The notes under the pieces: model-generated | What the model saw: only the letters and a program-made list of their open reading frames with translations | Databases searched by the model: none | What the model was told of the DNA's origin: nothing | Assembly: GCA_902826305.1 (NCBI GenBank) | Contig: CADEEH010000020.1 | Location: 1-47,831, forward strand | Direction of reading: 5' to 3' | Source of the DNA: an uncultured Burkholderiales bacterium | GTDB taxonomy: Bacteria; Pseudomonadota; Gammaproteobacteria; Burkholderiales; Burkholderiaceae_E | Length of the DNA: 47,831 bases | Translations under genes and position numbers: made by a program | Shown: in pieces, positions 9,642 to 16,648 of the stretch | Numbering within the stretch: the stretch's first letter is position 1 | Layout: each line of letters opens with the position of its first letter

Positions 9642-10748
9642 TCACAACACGCCTCGGATCTTCGAGGCGGGCAGCGACGAGCGGCCCTCGAGCTCGTAGC
9701 TCGGTTCTTCCCGGCCCTGGATCACACCGGTCACCCGCGCCGTGGTCAGCGTCGTCGCCTGTGTGGGCACGCCCGCCGTGACGGCGGTCGCGCGAATCTG
9801 GTAGCGGCCATCGGCGGCGGTGCGTCCGTCGCCGTCCTTGCCGTCCCATTCGATCATCTGCACGCCCGCCGGAGCGTTCGTGATCTGTCGGGTGTGGACC
9901 ACCTGGCCGGTCGCATCGATGATCTCGACCAGCACACGATCGGCCGCCGACTCCAGCTCGAAGCCGACCCGCGCACTCGTCGCCTCGGTGCCCGTGCCCG
10001 TGCCCGTGCCCGTGCCCGTGCCGGCACCGGTGCCGCCGGCGTCCGTGGCCCCGGCCTTCCAGTCGAACGTCTCGCCGTCGACCACCACCCGTCGCCCGAT
10101 CATCTGCGCGCTGGTCGCCGGCGTGCCCGTGGTCAGGTACTGCGAGACCTCGGTCATCGTCTCGTTGAGGCGCTCGATGCCCCGCACGGTGTTGATCTGC
10201 GCGAGCTGGCTCGTGACCTGGGCGTTGTCCATCGGGTTGAGCGGATCCTGGTTGCGCATCTGCGCGACCAGCAGCTTCAGGAAACGGTCCTCGTTGCCGT
10301 CGGCGGTGTCGGTCGACGTCTTGTTGGCATCGGTCGCCAGCGCGGCCGCTCCGGTCGAGCCGACCAGTCCGGCGGCCGATCCGCTGGCGCGGATGATGGT
10401 TCCCGGCGGCAATGTCGAGGGGTCGGTTGTCGTCGTGCCGCCGGGGCTGCGTGTGCCGCCCGATCCCGTCGTGCCGGTGGTGGTGCCGCCGGTGGTGGCG
10501 GTGCCGGTCGTGCCGCGGGTCGATCCGGTGCCGGTCGTACCCGTGCCGGTCGTGCCGTTCGTTGGTGAACCCGCCGTTCCCGCACCGTTCGTTCCCGTCG
10601 CACCGGTGCCCGATGCGGCCGAGCCGACACCGGCCGGTTCGGCGGCCTTCAGCGAAAAGCGTGCCGCCGGCTGGGCGGTTGGTGTCGTCGCGTTCGAGGC
10701 GGGCAACCCGACGGCGCGGCGGGTCAGCGGTTGTGTGGCGGTGATCAT
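9642..10748 (-). CDS. flgD: Hook-capping scaffold protein FlgD with long Gly/Thr-rich insertion
   Basis: 368 residues from the ATG at 10748; a GTG at 10790 would add 14 residues. FlgD caps the growing hook and is normally about 220-240 residues. The conserved block is DRFLKLLVAQMRNQDPLNPM followed by DNAQVTSQLAQ; the C-terminus has the FlgD Ig/tudor-like part ending near ITNAPAGVQMIEWDGKDGDG. The extra length comes from a Gly/Thr/Ser-rich low-complexity N-terminal tract (about residues 30-115) and a short Gly-Thr dipeptide repeat between the conserved core and the C-terminal domain. Expansion of simple sequence is the likely origin. Confidence 0.93.
   Translation of the reverse strand: MITATQPLTRRAVGLPASNATTPTAQPAARFSLKAAEPAGVGSAASGTGATGTNGAGTAGSPTNGTTGTGTTGTGSTRGTTGTATTGGTTTGTTGSGGTRSPGGTTTTDPSTLPPGTIIRASGSAAGLVGSTGAAALATDANKTSTDTADGNEDRFLKLLVAQMRNQDPLNPMDNAQVTSQLAQINTVRGIERLNETMTEVSQYLTTGTPATSAQMIGRRVVVDGETFDWKAGATDAGGTGAGTGTGTGTGTGTEATSARVGFELESAADRVLVEIIDATGQVVHTRQITNAPAGVQMIEWDGKDGDGRTAADGRYQIRATAVTAGVPTQATTLTTARVTGVIQGREEPSYELEGRSSLPASKIRGVL
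9991..10020. repeat. Hexanucleotide tandem repeat inside flgD
   Basis: Five perfect tandem copies of CCCGTG, with partial copies on both sides. In the flgD frame they encode alternating Thr-Gly. The unit is six bases, so copy-number change would add or remove dipeptides without shifting the frame. Confidence 0.9.
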
Positions 10749-10786
10749 CGTGTCATCGGTCCTGCGTGGGCGTGTCCGGTCGACGT

Positions 10787-11188
10787 TCACTGGCCGAGCT
10801 GCAGCGTCTTCAGCAGCAGCTGCTGGGTCGTGTTCATCACTTCGACGTTGTTCTGGTAGGAGCGCGAGGCCGAGATCATGTTCACCATCTCCTCGACGGT
10901 GTTGACATTGCTCTGCGTGATGTAGCCCTCGGCATCGGCCATCGGATGTTTCGGATCGAAGATCCGCTTGCCGGGCGTGGTGTCCTCGACGATGCCGGTG
11001 ACCTTGACGCCGGCCGGACCGGCCCCGTTGCCCGTTGCCTGGAACACGACCTGGCGCGCCTTGTAGGCCTGGCCGTCCGGGCCGGCGACACTTTCGGCAT
11101 TGGCCAGGTTCGAGGCGACGACGTTCAGCCGCTGGCTCTGCGCGGACACGGCACTCGAGGAGATATCGAGGATCTTCATCAGGGACAT
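10787..11188 (-). CDS. flgC: Proximal rod protein FlgC
   Basis: 133 residues, standard for FlgC. MSLMKILDISSSAVSAQSQR and NVVASNLANAESV are the rod-protein N-terminal motif; NVNTVEEMVNMISASRSYQNNVEVMN is the C-terminal helix (positions about 94-120). It lies 31 bases after flgB and just before flgD. The ATG at 11188 is fixed by the conserved N-terminus. Confidence 0.97.
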   Translation of the reverse strand: MSLMKILDISSSAVSAQSQRLNVVASNLANAESVAGPDGQAYKARQVVFQATGNGAGPAGVKVTGIVEDTTPGKRIFDPKHPMADAEGYITQSNVNTVEEMVNMISASRSYQNNVEVMNTTQQLLLKTLQLGQ

Positions 11189-11219
11189 CGCGGACTCCTG
11201 GTTGGCCGGACGGTCGGGC

Positions 11220-11720
11220 TCACTCGCCGCGGATCGCCGAGGTCAGCGTGCGGACCTGGCTGCCGAGAAAACGCAGCGTGGCTTCGTAGCGCACGGTGTT
11301 GTCGGCGAAACTCGCGCGTTCGCGATCGAGATCGACGGTGTTGCCGTCGATCGACGGCTGCAGCGGCGTCCTGTACAGCAGGTCGCGCTGTCCGATCGCG
11401 CCGCGGCCGGCATCCGGATCGACGACCGCCGCGAGGTGGCGGGTGTCGGTGATTCGCATGCCCGCCGGGTTGCCCGCACCGGCACCCGACAGGGCCGACG
11501 CCGCCGGGCCCGCCGGAGCGGCCAGCGGCAGCGTGGCCGCGTTCGCACCGGAGCGGTTGCCCATCGCCTGGGTCAGCAGCGAGGCGAAGTCGACGTCACG
11601 CGCCTTGAAGTTCGGCGTATCGACGTTGGCGATGTTGGCAGCCAGCACCTTCTGCCGCTCGCTGCGCAGGGTCAGCGCGCGGGCATGCAGGTCGAGTTGG
11701 CCAGTCAGTCGGTCGAGCAT
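11220..11720 (-). CDS. flgB: Proximal rod protein FlgB
   Basis: 166 residues from the ATG at 11720. FlgB is the proximal rod subunit next to the MS ring. Key parts are LRSERQKVLAANIANVDTPN followed by FKARDVDF, and the C-terminal NTVDLDRERASFADNTVRYEA block. It is longer than usual (about 130-140) because of an Ala/Gly/Pro-rich stretch at about 60-90. The open frame extends upstream to 12368 but that part is the reverse of flgA. It is the first gene of the flgB-L operon and is divergent from flgA. Confidence 0.95.
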   Translation of the reverse strand: MLDRLTGQLDLHARALTLRSERQKVLAANIANVDTPNFKARDVDFASLLTQAMGNRSGANAATLPLAAPAGPAASALSGAGAGNPAGMRITDTRHLAAVVDPDAGRGAIGQRDLLYRTPLQPSIDGNTVDLDRERASFADNTVRYEATLRFLGSQVRTLTSAIRGE

Positions 11721-11727
11721 GTCGGGG

Positions 11728-11754
11728 TCAAGGTTTGTCCTGTGCTGCCGATTA
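11728..11754 (+). promoter_or_regulatory. Candidate sigma-28 promoter of flgA
   Basis: TCAAGGTT (11728-11735), an 11-base spacer, then GCCGATTA (11747-11754). This matches the flagellar sigma-28 pattern TAAAGTTT-N11-GCCGATAA at nearly all -10 positions and matches the other three candidates in this window. It lies about 100 bases upstream of flgA in the 130-base flgB-flgA divergent region, which probably also holds the FlhDC-dependent flgB promoter. Confidence 0.7.
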
Positions 11755-11850
11755 TTCAGGGACGTGGCCGGAACGAAGCGCCGAAAAACGTCGCCTTGCC
11801 ACCGCATTTCACACCGCGCCCGCGTGCCTCTTACGGCTACGCTTGCCGTC

Positions 11851-12609
11851 ATGCCGATCCGTTTCCCGATCCGCTTCCGATCTCCCGCGCGCGGGCGCAC
11901 ACGCGCCCTGGTGATGTGCTGCCTGGCGCTGGCCGGTCCGGTGGGCGTGGCCAGCGCCGGCGCCGCGCCGCCGGCCGACGAGGTGATCGCCGGCTGGGTC
12001 CGTGGTGAACTGCAACGGGGCGCGCCTCCTTCCCATGCCAGCGCCGACACCCCGGCGACCCGGATCGAGATCCGCGTCGGCGCCCCGGATCCGCGGCTGA
12101 CACTGGCGCCGTGCCAGCGCATCGAACCGTTCCTGCTCGCCGGTGTCCGTCTCTGGGGCTCGGCCCGCATCGGCGTGCGTTGCGTCGACGGTGCCCACTG
12201 GTCGACGACACTCCCGGTGCAGGTCGAGGTCCACGGCCCGGCACTGGTCGCCCGCGCCACGCTGCCGGCCGGCGCGGCCGTGTCGGCCGACGATTTCACG
12301 CTCGAACAACGCGTGCTGACCCGCGAGTCCGGATCGGTCGTCGGCGATCCGGCGCTGGTCGGCGGCAAGATCCTGGCCAGGCCGCTGACCGCCGGTCAGG
12401 TGTTGAAGGCCGATGGTCTGCGCCAGCCGATGGTGTTCGTCGCCGGCGATCCGGTCCGCATCCGGGTCAATGCCGACGGCTTCACGATCAGCGCCGAAGG
12501 CATCGCGCTGAATCCGGCCGCCGAAGGGCAGCCGATCCGGGTACGAACGGACAATGGCCGGGTGGTGAGCGGTACCGTTCGCGACCGGGGCATCGACCTG
12601 CGAATGTGA
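11851..12609 (+). CDS. flgA: Flagella basal body P-ring formation chaperone FlgA
   Basis: 252 residues. FlgA is a periplasmic chaperone for P-ring (FlgI) assembly. The N-terminus has a basic region and hydrophobic segment (LVMCCLALAGPVGVASA), a likely Sec signal. The C-terminal SAF-like part includes RATLPAGAAVSADDFTLEQR, GGKILARPLTAGQVLKADGL and GIALNPAAEGQPIRVR. The upstream open frame from 11296 is antisense to flgB; the ATG at 11851 begins the signal peptide. It is transcribed away from flgB, with flgM and flgN downstream. Confidence 0.94.
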   Translation: MPIRFPIRFRSPARGRTRALVMCCLALAGPVGVASAGAAPPADEVIAGWVRGELQRGAPPSHASADTPATRIEIRVGAPDPRLTLAPCQRIEPFLLAGVRLWGSARIGVRCVDGAHWSTTLPVQVEVHGPALVARATLPAGAAVSADDFTLEQRVLTRESGSVVGDPALVGGKILARPLTAGQVLKADGLRQPMVFVAGDPVRIRVNADGFTISAEGIALNPAAEGQPIRVRTDNGRVVSGTVRDRGIDLRM

Positions 12610-12660
12610 CGAAATACCTTGAATTCGGTGAAGCAGGGCAAACCTGCCGCTTTTCCCGCC

Positions 12661-12687
12661 TCAAGTTCGGTCGGCCGATGCCGATCA
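12661..12687 (+). promoter_or_regulatory. Candidate sigma-28 promoter of flgM
   Basis: TCAAGTTC (12661-12668), 11-base spacer, GCCGATCA (12680-12687). It is close to the sigma-28 consensus and lies 59 bases upstream of the flgM ATG, so the RNA would start near 12694. A class 3 flgM promoter, in addition to read-through from flgA, is the arrangement known in Salmonella. Confidence 0.75.
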
Positions 12688-12698
12688 TTGAGCCTGTA

Positions 12699-12730
12699 GG
12701 ATTCCCGGATCTTCCGGGATGAGGAATCCC
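12699..12730 (+). promoter_or_regulatory. Overlapping alternative hairpins in the flgM leader
   Basis: Three competing pairings lie between the predicted RNA start and the flgM ribosome binding site: TCCCGGA/TCCGGGA (12703-12719, 3-base loop), GGGAT/ATCCC (12716-12730, 5-base loop) and the outer GGATTCC/GGAATCC (12699-12729). The second ends directly beside the AAGGGGAG ribosome site at 12732. The pairings are visible; a regulatory role is inference. Confidence 0.45.
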
Positions 12731-12745
12731 GAAGGGGAGCGTACG

Positions 12746-13069
12746 ATGAAAGTCAGCAATACCACCGAGAACCTGCCCTCGGGCCCGATGCGGCCGACGG
12801 GCGCCGCGACCGACGCCAGTCGGACGCCGACCGCTTCGGGCGACGAGCTCAAGGCGGCCTCGGCGACCGACAAGGTCGAACTGTCGGCCACGTCGCGCTC
12901 CCTGACGAACGCGACCGGCAGCGGCAGCGAAGTCCGGGCCGACAAGGTCGCGGAGGTCCGCAAGGCGATCGCCGAGGGCAACTTCCACGTCAACGCGGAA
13001 GTGATCGCCGATCGCCTGATCGCCGAGGCGGCCGAACTGATCGAACTGATCGCCAAGCCGGCGAAATGA
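12746..13069 (+). CDS. flgM: Anti-sigma-28 factor FlgM
   Basis: 107 residues from the ATG at 12746, which follows AAGGGGAGCG; an ATG at 12719 is in frame but lacks a good ribosome site. FlgM holds FliA inactive until it is exported through the completed hook. The N-terminal half is Thr/Ser/Ala-rich and probably disordered. The C-terminal half has the sigma-binding helices: VRADKVAEVRKAIAEGNFHV and AEVIADRLIAEAAEL. The stop overlaps the flgN start by ATGA. Confidence 0.9.
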   Translation: MKVSNTTENLPSGPMRPTGAATDASRTPTASGDELKAASATDKVELSATSRSLTNATGSGSEVRADKVAEVRKAIAEGNFHVNAEVIADRLIAEAAELIELIAKPAK

Positions 13070-13425
13070 ACGCGGCGACACACCTGGCCACGGGCCGGGG
13101 GAACAAGGGCGACGCCGACCGCCTGCTCCAGGCGCTGCGCGCGCAGCGGCGTTCACTCGTCGCCGGCGACGCGGACGCGATCCGAGCCGCCTCGACCGAA
13201 CTCGGGCAACTGCTCGCCGACCTGGCCGCCGATCCGTCGTCGGCGACGACCCACGGCGCGGCCCTGCGTCGCGAGATCACGATCAACCTGGATCTGCTGG
13301 CGCGTGCCGCCGGCCGCACGCAGCAGGCGCTGTGCACCCTCGTGCCGCAACGCACCCCGACCTACGACCGCTCCGGTGGCGCCGCGATCAGCGGCCCGTC
13401 GAACACCCACCACCTCGCCGCCTGA
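13066..13425 (+). CDS. flgN: FlgN-like flagellar export chaperone
   Basis: 119 residues. FlgN is the cytoplasmic chaperone for the junction proteins FlgK and FlgL. The sequence is helical and weakly conserved, with LLQALRAQRRSLVAGDADAI resembling the FlgN/FliT type of coiled coil. The call rests mainly on position directly after flgM with an ATGA overlap, and on size; the sequence alone is not diagnostic. It ends convergently with fliA. Confidence 0.75.
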   Translation: MNAATHLATGRGNKGDADRLLQALRAQRRSLVAGDADAIRAASTELGQLLADLAADPSSATTHGAALRREITINLDLLARAAGRTQQALCTLVPQRTPTYDRSGGAAISGPSNTHHLAA

Positions 13426-13513
13426 CGCGGTCGCGGCGGTTCTCCGCCAGCAGTCGCGGCGTTTCCTCCGCCGTCCCGTTGCCCGGCTTCGATCCCGCGA
13501 GTCCCCCGGCGTC

Positions 13514-13530
13514 GGGCGCGTGAAGCGCCC
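13514..13530. terminator. Possible bidirectional terminator between flgN and fliA
   Basis: Inverted repeat GGGCGC-GTGAA-GCGCCC between the convergent gene ends. The stem is 6 bp and there is no T run, so it is a weak candidate. Confidence 0.35.
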
Positions 13531-13546
13531 CGCGCCTCGATGATCC

Positions 13547-14263
13547 TCAGGTCCAGCCCTTCAGCTTGCCCCGCAGCCGCGCCACCGCCTGGCTGTGCAG
13601 CTGCGACACCCGCGACTCGGTGACCCCGAGCACGGCGCCGATCTCCTTCAGGTTCATGTCCTGTTCGTAGTACATCGCCATCACGTGCCGCTCGCGTTCG
13701 GGCAGGTCCTCGATCGCCGCCACCAGTGCCTTGCGAAAGCGCATGTCGCGCAGCCGTTCGCCCGGCTCCTCGCGGCTGTCCGGACAATGCCGGTCGAGAT
13801 AGGATTCGTCGGAGTCGCTGTCGCCGTATTCGTCGAGATAGACGAGCTGGCTGCCTCGCGCCTCGCCGAGCATCGTCTGGTACTGGGCCAGGCCGATCCC
13901 GAGTTCGCGCGCGATCTCGCTTTCGGTCGGCGGACGCTTGAACTGCTGCTCGAGGCGGCGGATCGCGTTCTCGATCGTCCGCTGGTTCTTGCGCACCGAA
14001 CGAGGCAGCCAGTCCGAGCCGCGCAGCTCGTCGAGCATCGCGCCGCGCACACGCTGCATCGCGAAGGTCTCGAACTGCGCGCCCTGGTTGGCCTCGTAGC
14101 GGGTCAGCGCGTCCATCAGCCCCATCATGCCGGCCTGCACGAGGTCGTCCATCTCGATGTTCGCGGGCAGCTTGGCGATCAGCTGGCTGGCCACCCGGCG
14201 CACCAGCGGTCCGTAACGGACGACGGCGTCCTGCTGGTCCAGAATTCCCTGTGCGGTATACAC
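13547..14263 (-). CDS. fliA: Flagellar sigma factor FliA (sigma-28)
   Basis: 238 residues from GTG at 14263, preceded by GGGAG at a good distance; the product would begin (M)YTAQGILDQQD, matching FliA N-termini. A TTG at 14296 is in frame but less likely. Region 2 reads YGPLVRRVASQLIAKLPANI and DDLVQAGMMGLMDALTRYE; region 3 has RKNQRTIENAIRRLEQQ; region 4 has MNLKEIGAVLGVTESRVSQLH, the helix-turn-helix reading the -35. It is the last gene of the flhBAFG-fliA run. Its targets here are the promoters before flgA, flgM, motA and fliC. Confidence 0.95.
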   Translation of the reverse strand: MYTAQGILDQQDAVVRYGPLVRRVASQLIAKLPANIEMDDLVQAGMMGLMDALTRYEANQGAQFETFAMQRVRGAMLDELRGSDWLPRSVRKNQRTIENAIRRLEQQFKRPPTESEIARELGIGLAQYQTMLGEARGSQLVYLDEYGDSDSDESYLDRHCPDSREEPGERLRDMRFRKALVAAIEDLPERERHVMAMYYEQDMNLKEIGAVLGVTESRVSQLHSQAVARLRGKLKGWT

Positions 14264-14292
14264 GAGCTTCTCCCGTCGGGTGCGTGACGACG

Positions 14293-15123
14293 TCAATGGA
14301 TGGTGGGACCGGTCGGCGCGAACTCCGGCAGCGCCCAGCCGAGCGAGGCGCGGGCGATGCCGGCGAACGAACGGGCCGCGTCGGATTGCGGGGCGAGGGA
14401 GAACACGCTGGCGCCGGTCGCCCCCGCGTGTTCGATGACCTGGTCGAGTGCGCTGTCGCGTTCGATCGCGCCGGCGAATTCGACCGCGCTGCCCAGGAAA
14501 CGTCCCGCGGCCGCGGCGATCCGGCCGTGGCTCTGCTCGGCCGCCCCGCGTGAACTGACGCGATAGAACGCGAGCTGGAAGCGCTCGAAGCCGTAGCGGG
14601 TCGACAGGCGCTTGATCTCGGCATACGGCGTCGTCGGCGAGCGGCCGTCGGTGCTGAGGATCAGCGGCGAATAGGGGCTGGCGCGTCCGAGCAGCTCGCC
14701 GATGGTCTCCGGCGGCGCGCAGACGAGCACCAGGTCGAAGGGCATCGCGAGCTGGCCGAACGCGCTGAACAATGCGTCGTGGTCACCACCCGAGGCGGCG
14801 AACGACGGCAACCCGCGATCGGCGCGCATCACGTCGAACCCCTCGGGCGTGGAGCGGGCCACGCCGTGGATCGACTGCCGGCCATCGAGCAGGTCGGCGA
14901 GATCGGCGTCGACGACCACGCCGAGTGCATCGACGATCGCCCCGCCGAGTGCATCGAGCACCAGCGGATGGCGACCGATCTGCACCAGCGCGCTGGCCAG
15001 GTTGATCACGAACGATGCACACTGCAGGTCACCGGGCGCACCGGCGATCGGCAGCACACGCACCGAGCGGCGCGCGAACAGCCGTCGCAGTCCGCTCGCC
15101 TGGTCGAGGTGGGATCCGAACAC
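14293..15123 (-). CDS. flhG: FlhG/FleN-like MinD-family protein, P-loop degenerate
   Basis: 276 residues from GTG at 15123. FlhG normally is a MinD-type ATPase controlling flagellar number; an N-terminal DQAxxLR helix activates the FlhF GTPase. That helix is present (DQASGLR, residues 7-13). The deviant Walker A motif (KGGVGKT) is not: the position reads GAPGDLQCASF (residues 28-38), with no lysine. The remaining MinD-like pattern is recognisable (INLASALVQIGRHPLVLDA, then DLVLVCAPPE). It lies between flhF (one base gap) and fliA. ATP binding is probably lost or altered; this is inference from motif absence. Confidence 0.85.
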   Translation of the reverse strand: MFGSHLDQASGLRRLFARRSVRVLPIAGAPGDLQCASFVINLASALVQIGRHPLVLDALGGAIVDALGVVVDADLADLLDGRQSIHGVARSTPEGFDVMRADRGLPSFAASGGDHDALFSAFGQLAMPFDLVLVCAPPETIGELLGRASPYSPLILSTDGRSPTTPYAEIKRLSTRYGFERFQLAFYRVSSRGAAEQSHGRIAAAAGRFLGSAVEFAGAIERDSALDQVIEHAGATGASVFSLAPQSDAARSFAGIARASLGWALPEFAPTGPTIH

Positions 15124-15124
15124 G

Positions 15125-16648
15125 TCAGGCCTCCGTGCCGGCGTGATCCGCGGCACCGGTCGAGCCGTCGCGGACGAACAGCGCGGCCAGTTCGCCGTCG
15201 TCGAAGCGGAACGCGCCACCGACGTGGGCCGACATCGCGAGCTTGACCAGTGTCGTCGGGTCCGGCGCGTGCCAGTCCTCGGGTACACGCTGGCCGTTGG
15301 CGACCCCGACCAGTTTCAGCCGGTGGCGCAGCATCGCGTCCAGCGCGCCACCCAGCTTGACCGCTTCGTCGATCTTCGAGAGCACGACGCCGGCGCACTG
15401 CGCGGCCCGGTAGGCGTGGACCACGTCCTCGATCGTCTCCGGCTGCGACGCGGCGTTCAGCACCACCAGGCGCTGGATCTCCGGCGACGACAGCGCGGCC
15501 AGCACCTGGCCGACGCGTTCGTCGCGCTGGCCCAGTCCCGCGGTGTCGATCAGCACCAGTTTCTTGGTGGCGAAGAAGCGGACGTATTCGGCCAGCGTCT
15601 GCGCATCCTGCGCCACGTGGACCGGCACCCCGAGCAGCCGGCCGAACGTGCGCAACTGGTCCTGTGCGCCGATCCGGTACATGTCGACGGTGATCAGGCC
15701 GACCGACTGCGCACCGTGGCGCAGCGCGAACTGCGCCGCGATCTTGGCCGCGGTGGTGGTCTTGCCGACACCGGTCGGGCCGATCAGTGCGTAGACCCCG
15801 CCCCGCTCGACGAAACCGGCACCCACCGGCTCACATTTCAGGTTGCGCACCAGGGCCTGCTGCAACCAGGTGTCGGCCTGCTCCTCGTCGCAGTCCGCCG
15901 GGATGTGGCGCACGGTCTCGCGCGCCAGCGAGGCGGAGAAGCCGGCACCGATCATTCGCTTGAGCAGCCGCGAGGCGACCGGATCGCGACGGATGCCGTC
16001 GAACCAGGCGAGCGAGGCAAGCTGGTTGCCGAGGAAACCCTTGATCGAGCGCAGCTCGCCCAGCATCTTGCGTTCCAGCGTCGCCATCGCCCCCGGCACG
16101 CCGAACATCTCGGCCGCGGCCGGCAGCGGTCGCGGCGCGAAGTCGGCCCGATCCTGCGGCGAAGCGGGGGACGGCAGCGGGGCCTGAGTCTGTTTCGGCT
16201 GCCTTGGTTCGGGCGCGAGCGGCGTGCCGGTCGATTCACCCGCCATCACCGGCGCCGGCTCAGGCGCGATCGGGCCGATCGCCGGCGCCTCGTCGGCCTG
16301 CCGCTGGCGCGCCCGTTCGCGGACGTACTCCTGGAACGACACGGTGCTCATCAGCTCCGGTGACTCGGCCCGCGGCTGCGGTCGCGACGGCGCCTTGGCT
16401 GCCGCGGCGGTCTGCGCCGGCACCGGCGCGGTCTTCGGCGGCATCTCACGACGCAGCAGCCGCGTCGCCTCGCCGTGGGCACGCAGCGATGCACGCGACA
16501 GTTCCGGCGGCTCGTCGATCATCGCCAGGATCTCGATGCCGCCGTCGACCGCACGGTTCTTCAGGATCACCGCGTCGGCGCCGAGTTCGGCGCGCACCTT
16601 GGTCATCGCGTCGCGCGTGTTGCGACCGAAGAAGCGCTTGACGTTCAT
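15125..16648 (-). CDS. flhF: Flagellar biosynthesis SRP-like GTPase FlhF
   Basis: 507 residues. FlhF is an SRP-family GTPase that places flagella. Residues 1-65 are the conserved B domain (MNVKRFFGRNTRDAMTKVRA). About 70-175 is a Pro/Ala-rich variable linker. The NG domain follows: P-loop GPTGVGKTT (290-298), VDMYRIGAQDQL (321-332), DTAGLGQRD (368-376) and SKIDEA as the base-specific motif. All GTPase motifs are intact. It overlaps flhA by ATGA and is followed by flhG, which carries its activating helix. Confidence 0.96.
   Translation of the reverse strand: MNVKRFFGRNTRDAMTKVRAELGADAVILKNRAVDGGIEILAMIDEPPELSRASLRAHGEATRLLRREMPPKTAPVPAQTAAAAKAPSRPQPRAESPELMSTVSFQEYVRERARQRQADEAPAIGPIAPEPAPVMAGESTGTPLAPEPRQPKQTQAPLPSPASPQDRADFAPRPLPAAAEMFGVPGAMATLERKMLGELRSIKGFLGNQLASLAWFDGIRRDPVASRLLKRMIGAGFSASLARETVRHIPADCDEEQADTWLQQALVRNLKCEPVGAGFVERGGVYALIGPTGVGKTTTAAKIAAQFALRHGAQSVGLITVDMYRIGAQDQLRTFGRLLGVPVHVAQDAQTLAEYVRFFATKKLVLIDTAGLGQRDERVGQVLAALSSPEIQRLVVLNAASQPETIEDVVHAYRAAQCAGVVLSKIDEAVKLGGALDAMLRHRLKLVGVANGQRVPEDWHAPDPTTLVKLAMSAHVGGAFRFDDGELAALFVRDGSTGAADHAGTEA

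Noticed and set aside
11721-12368. N-terminal extension of FlgB to 382 residues
   Set aside because: The extension is antisense to flgA; the conserved FlgB N-terminus begins at the ATG at 11720.
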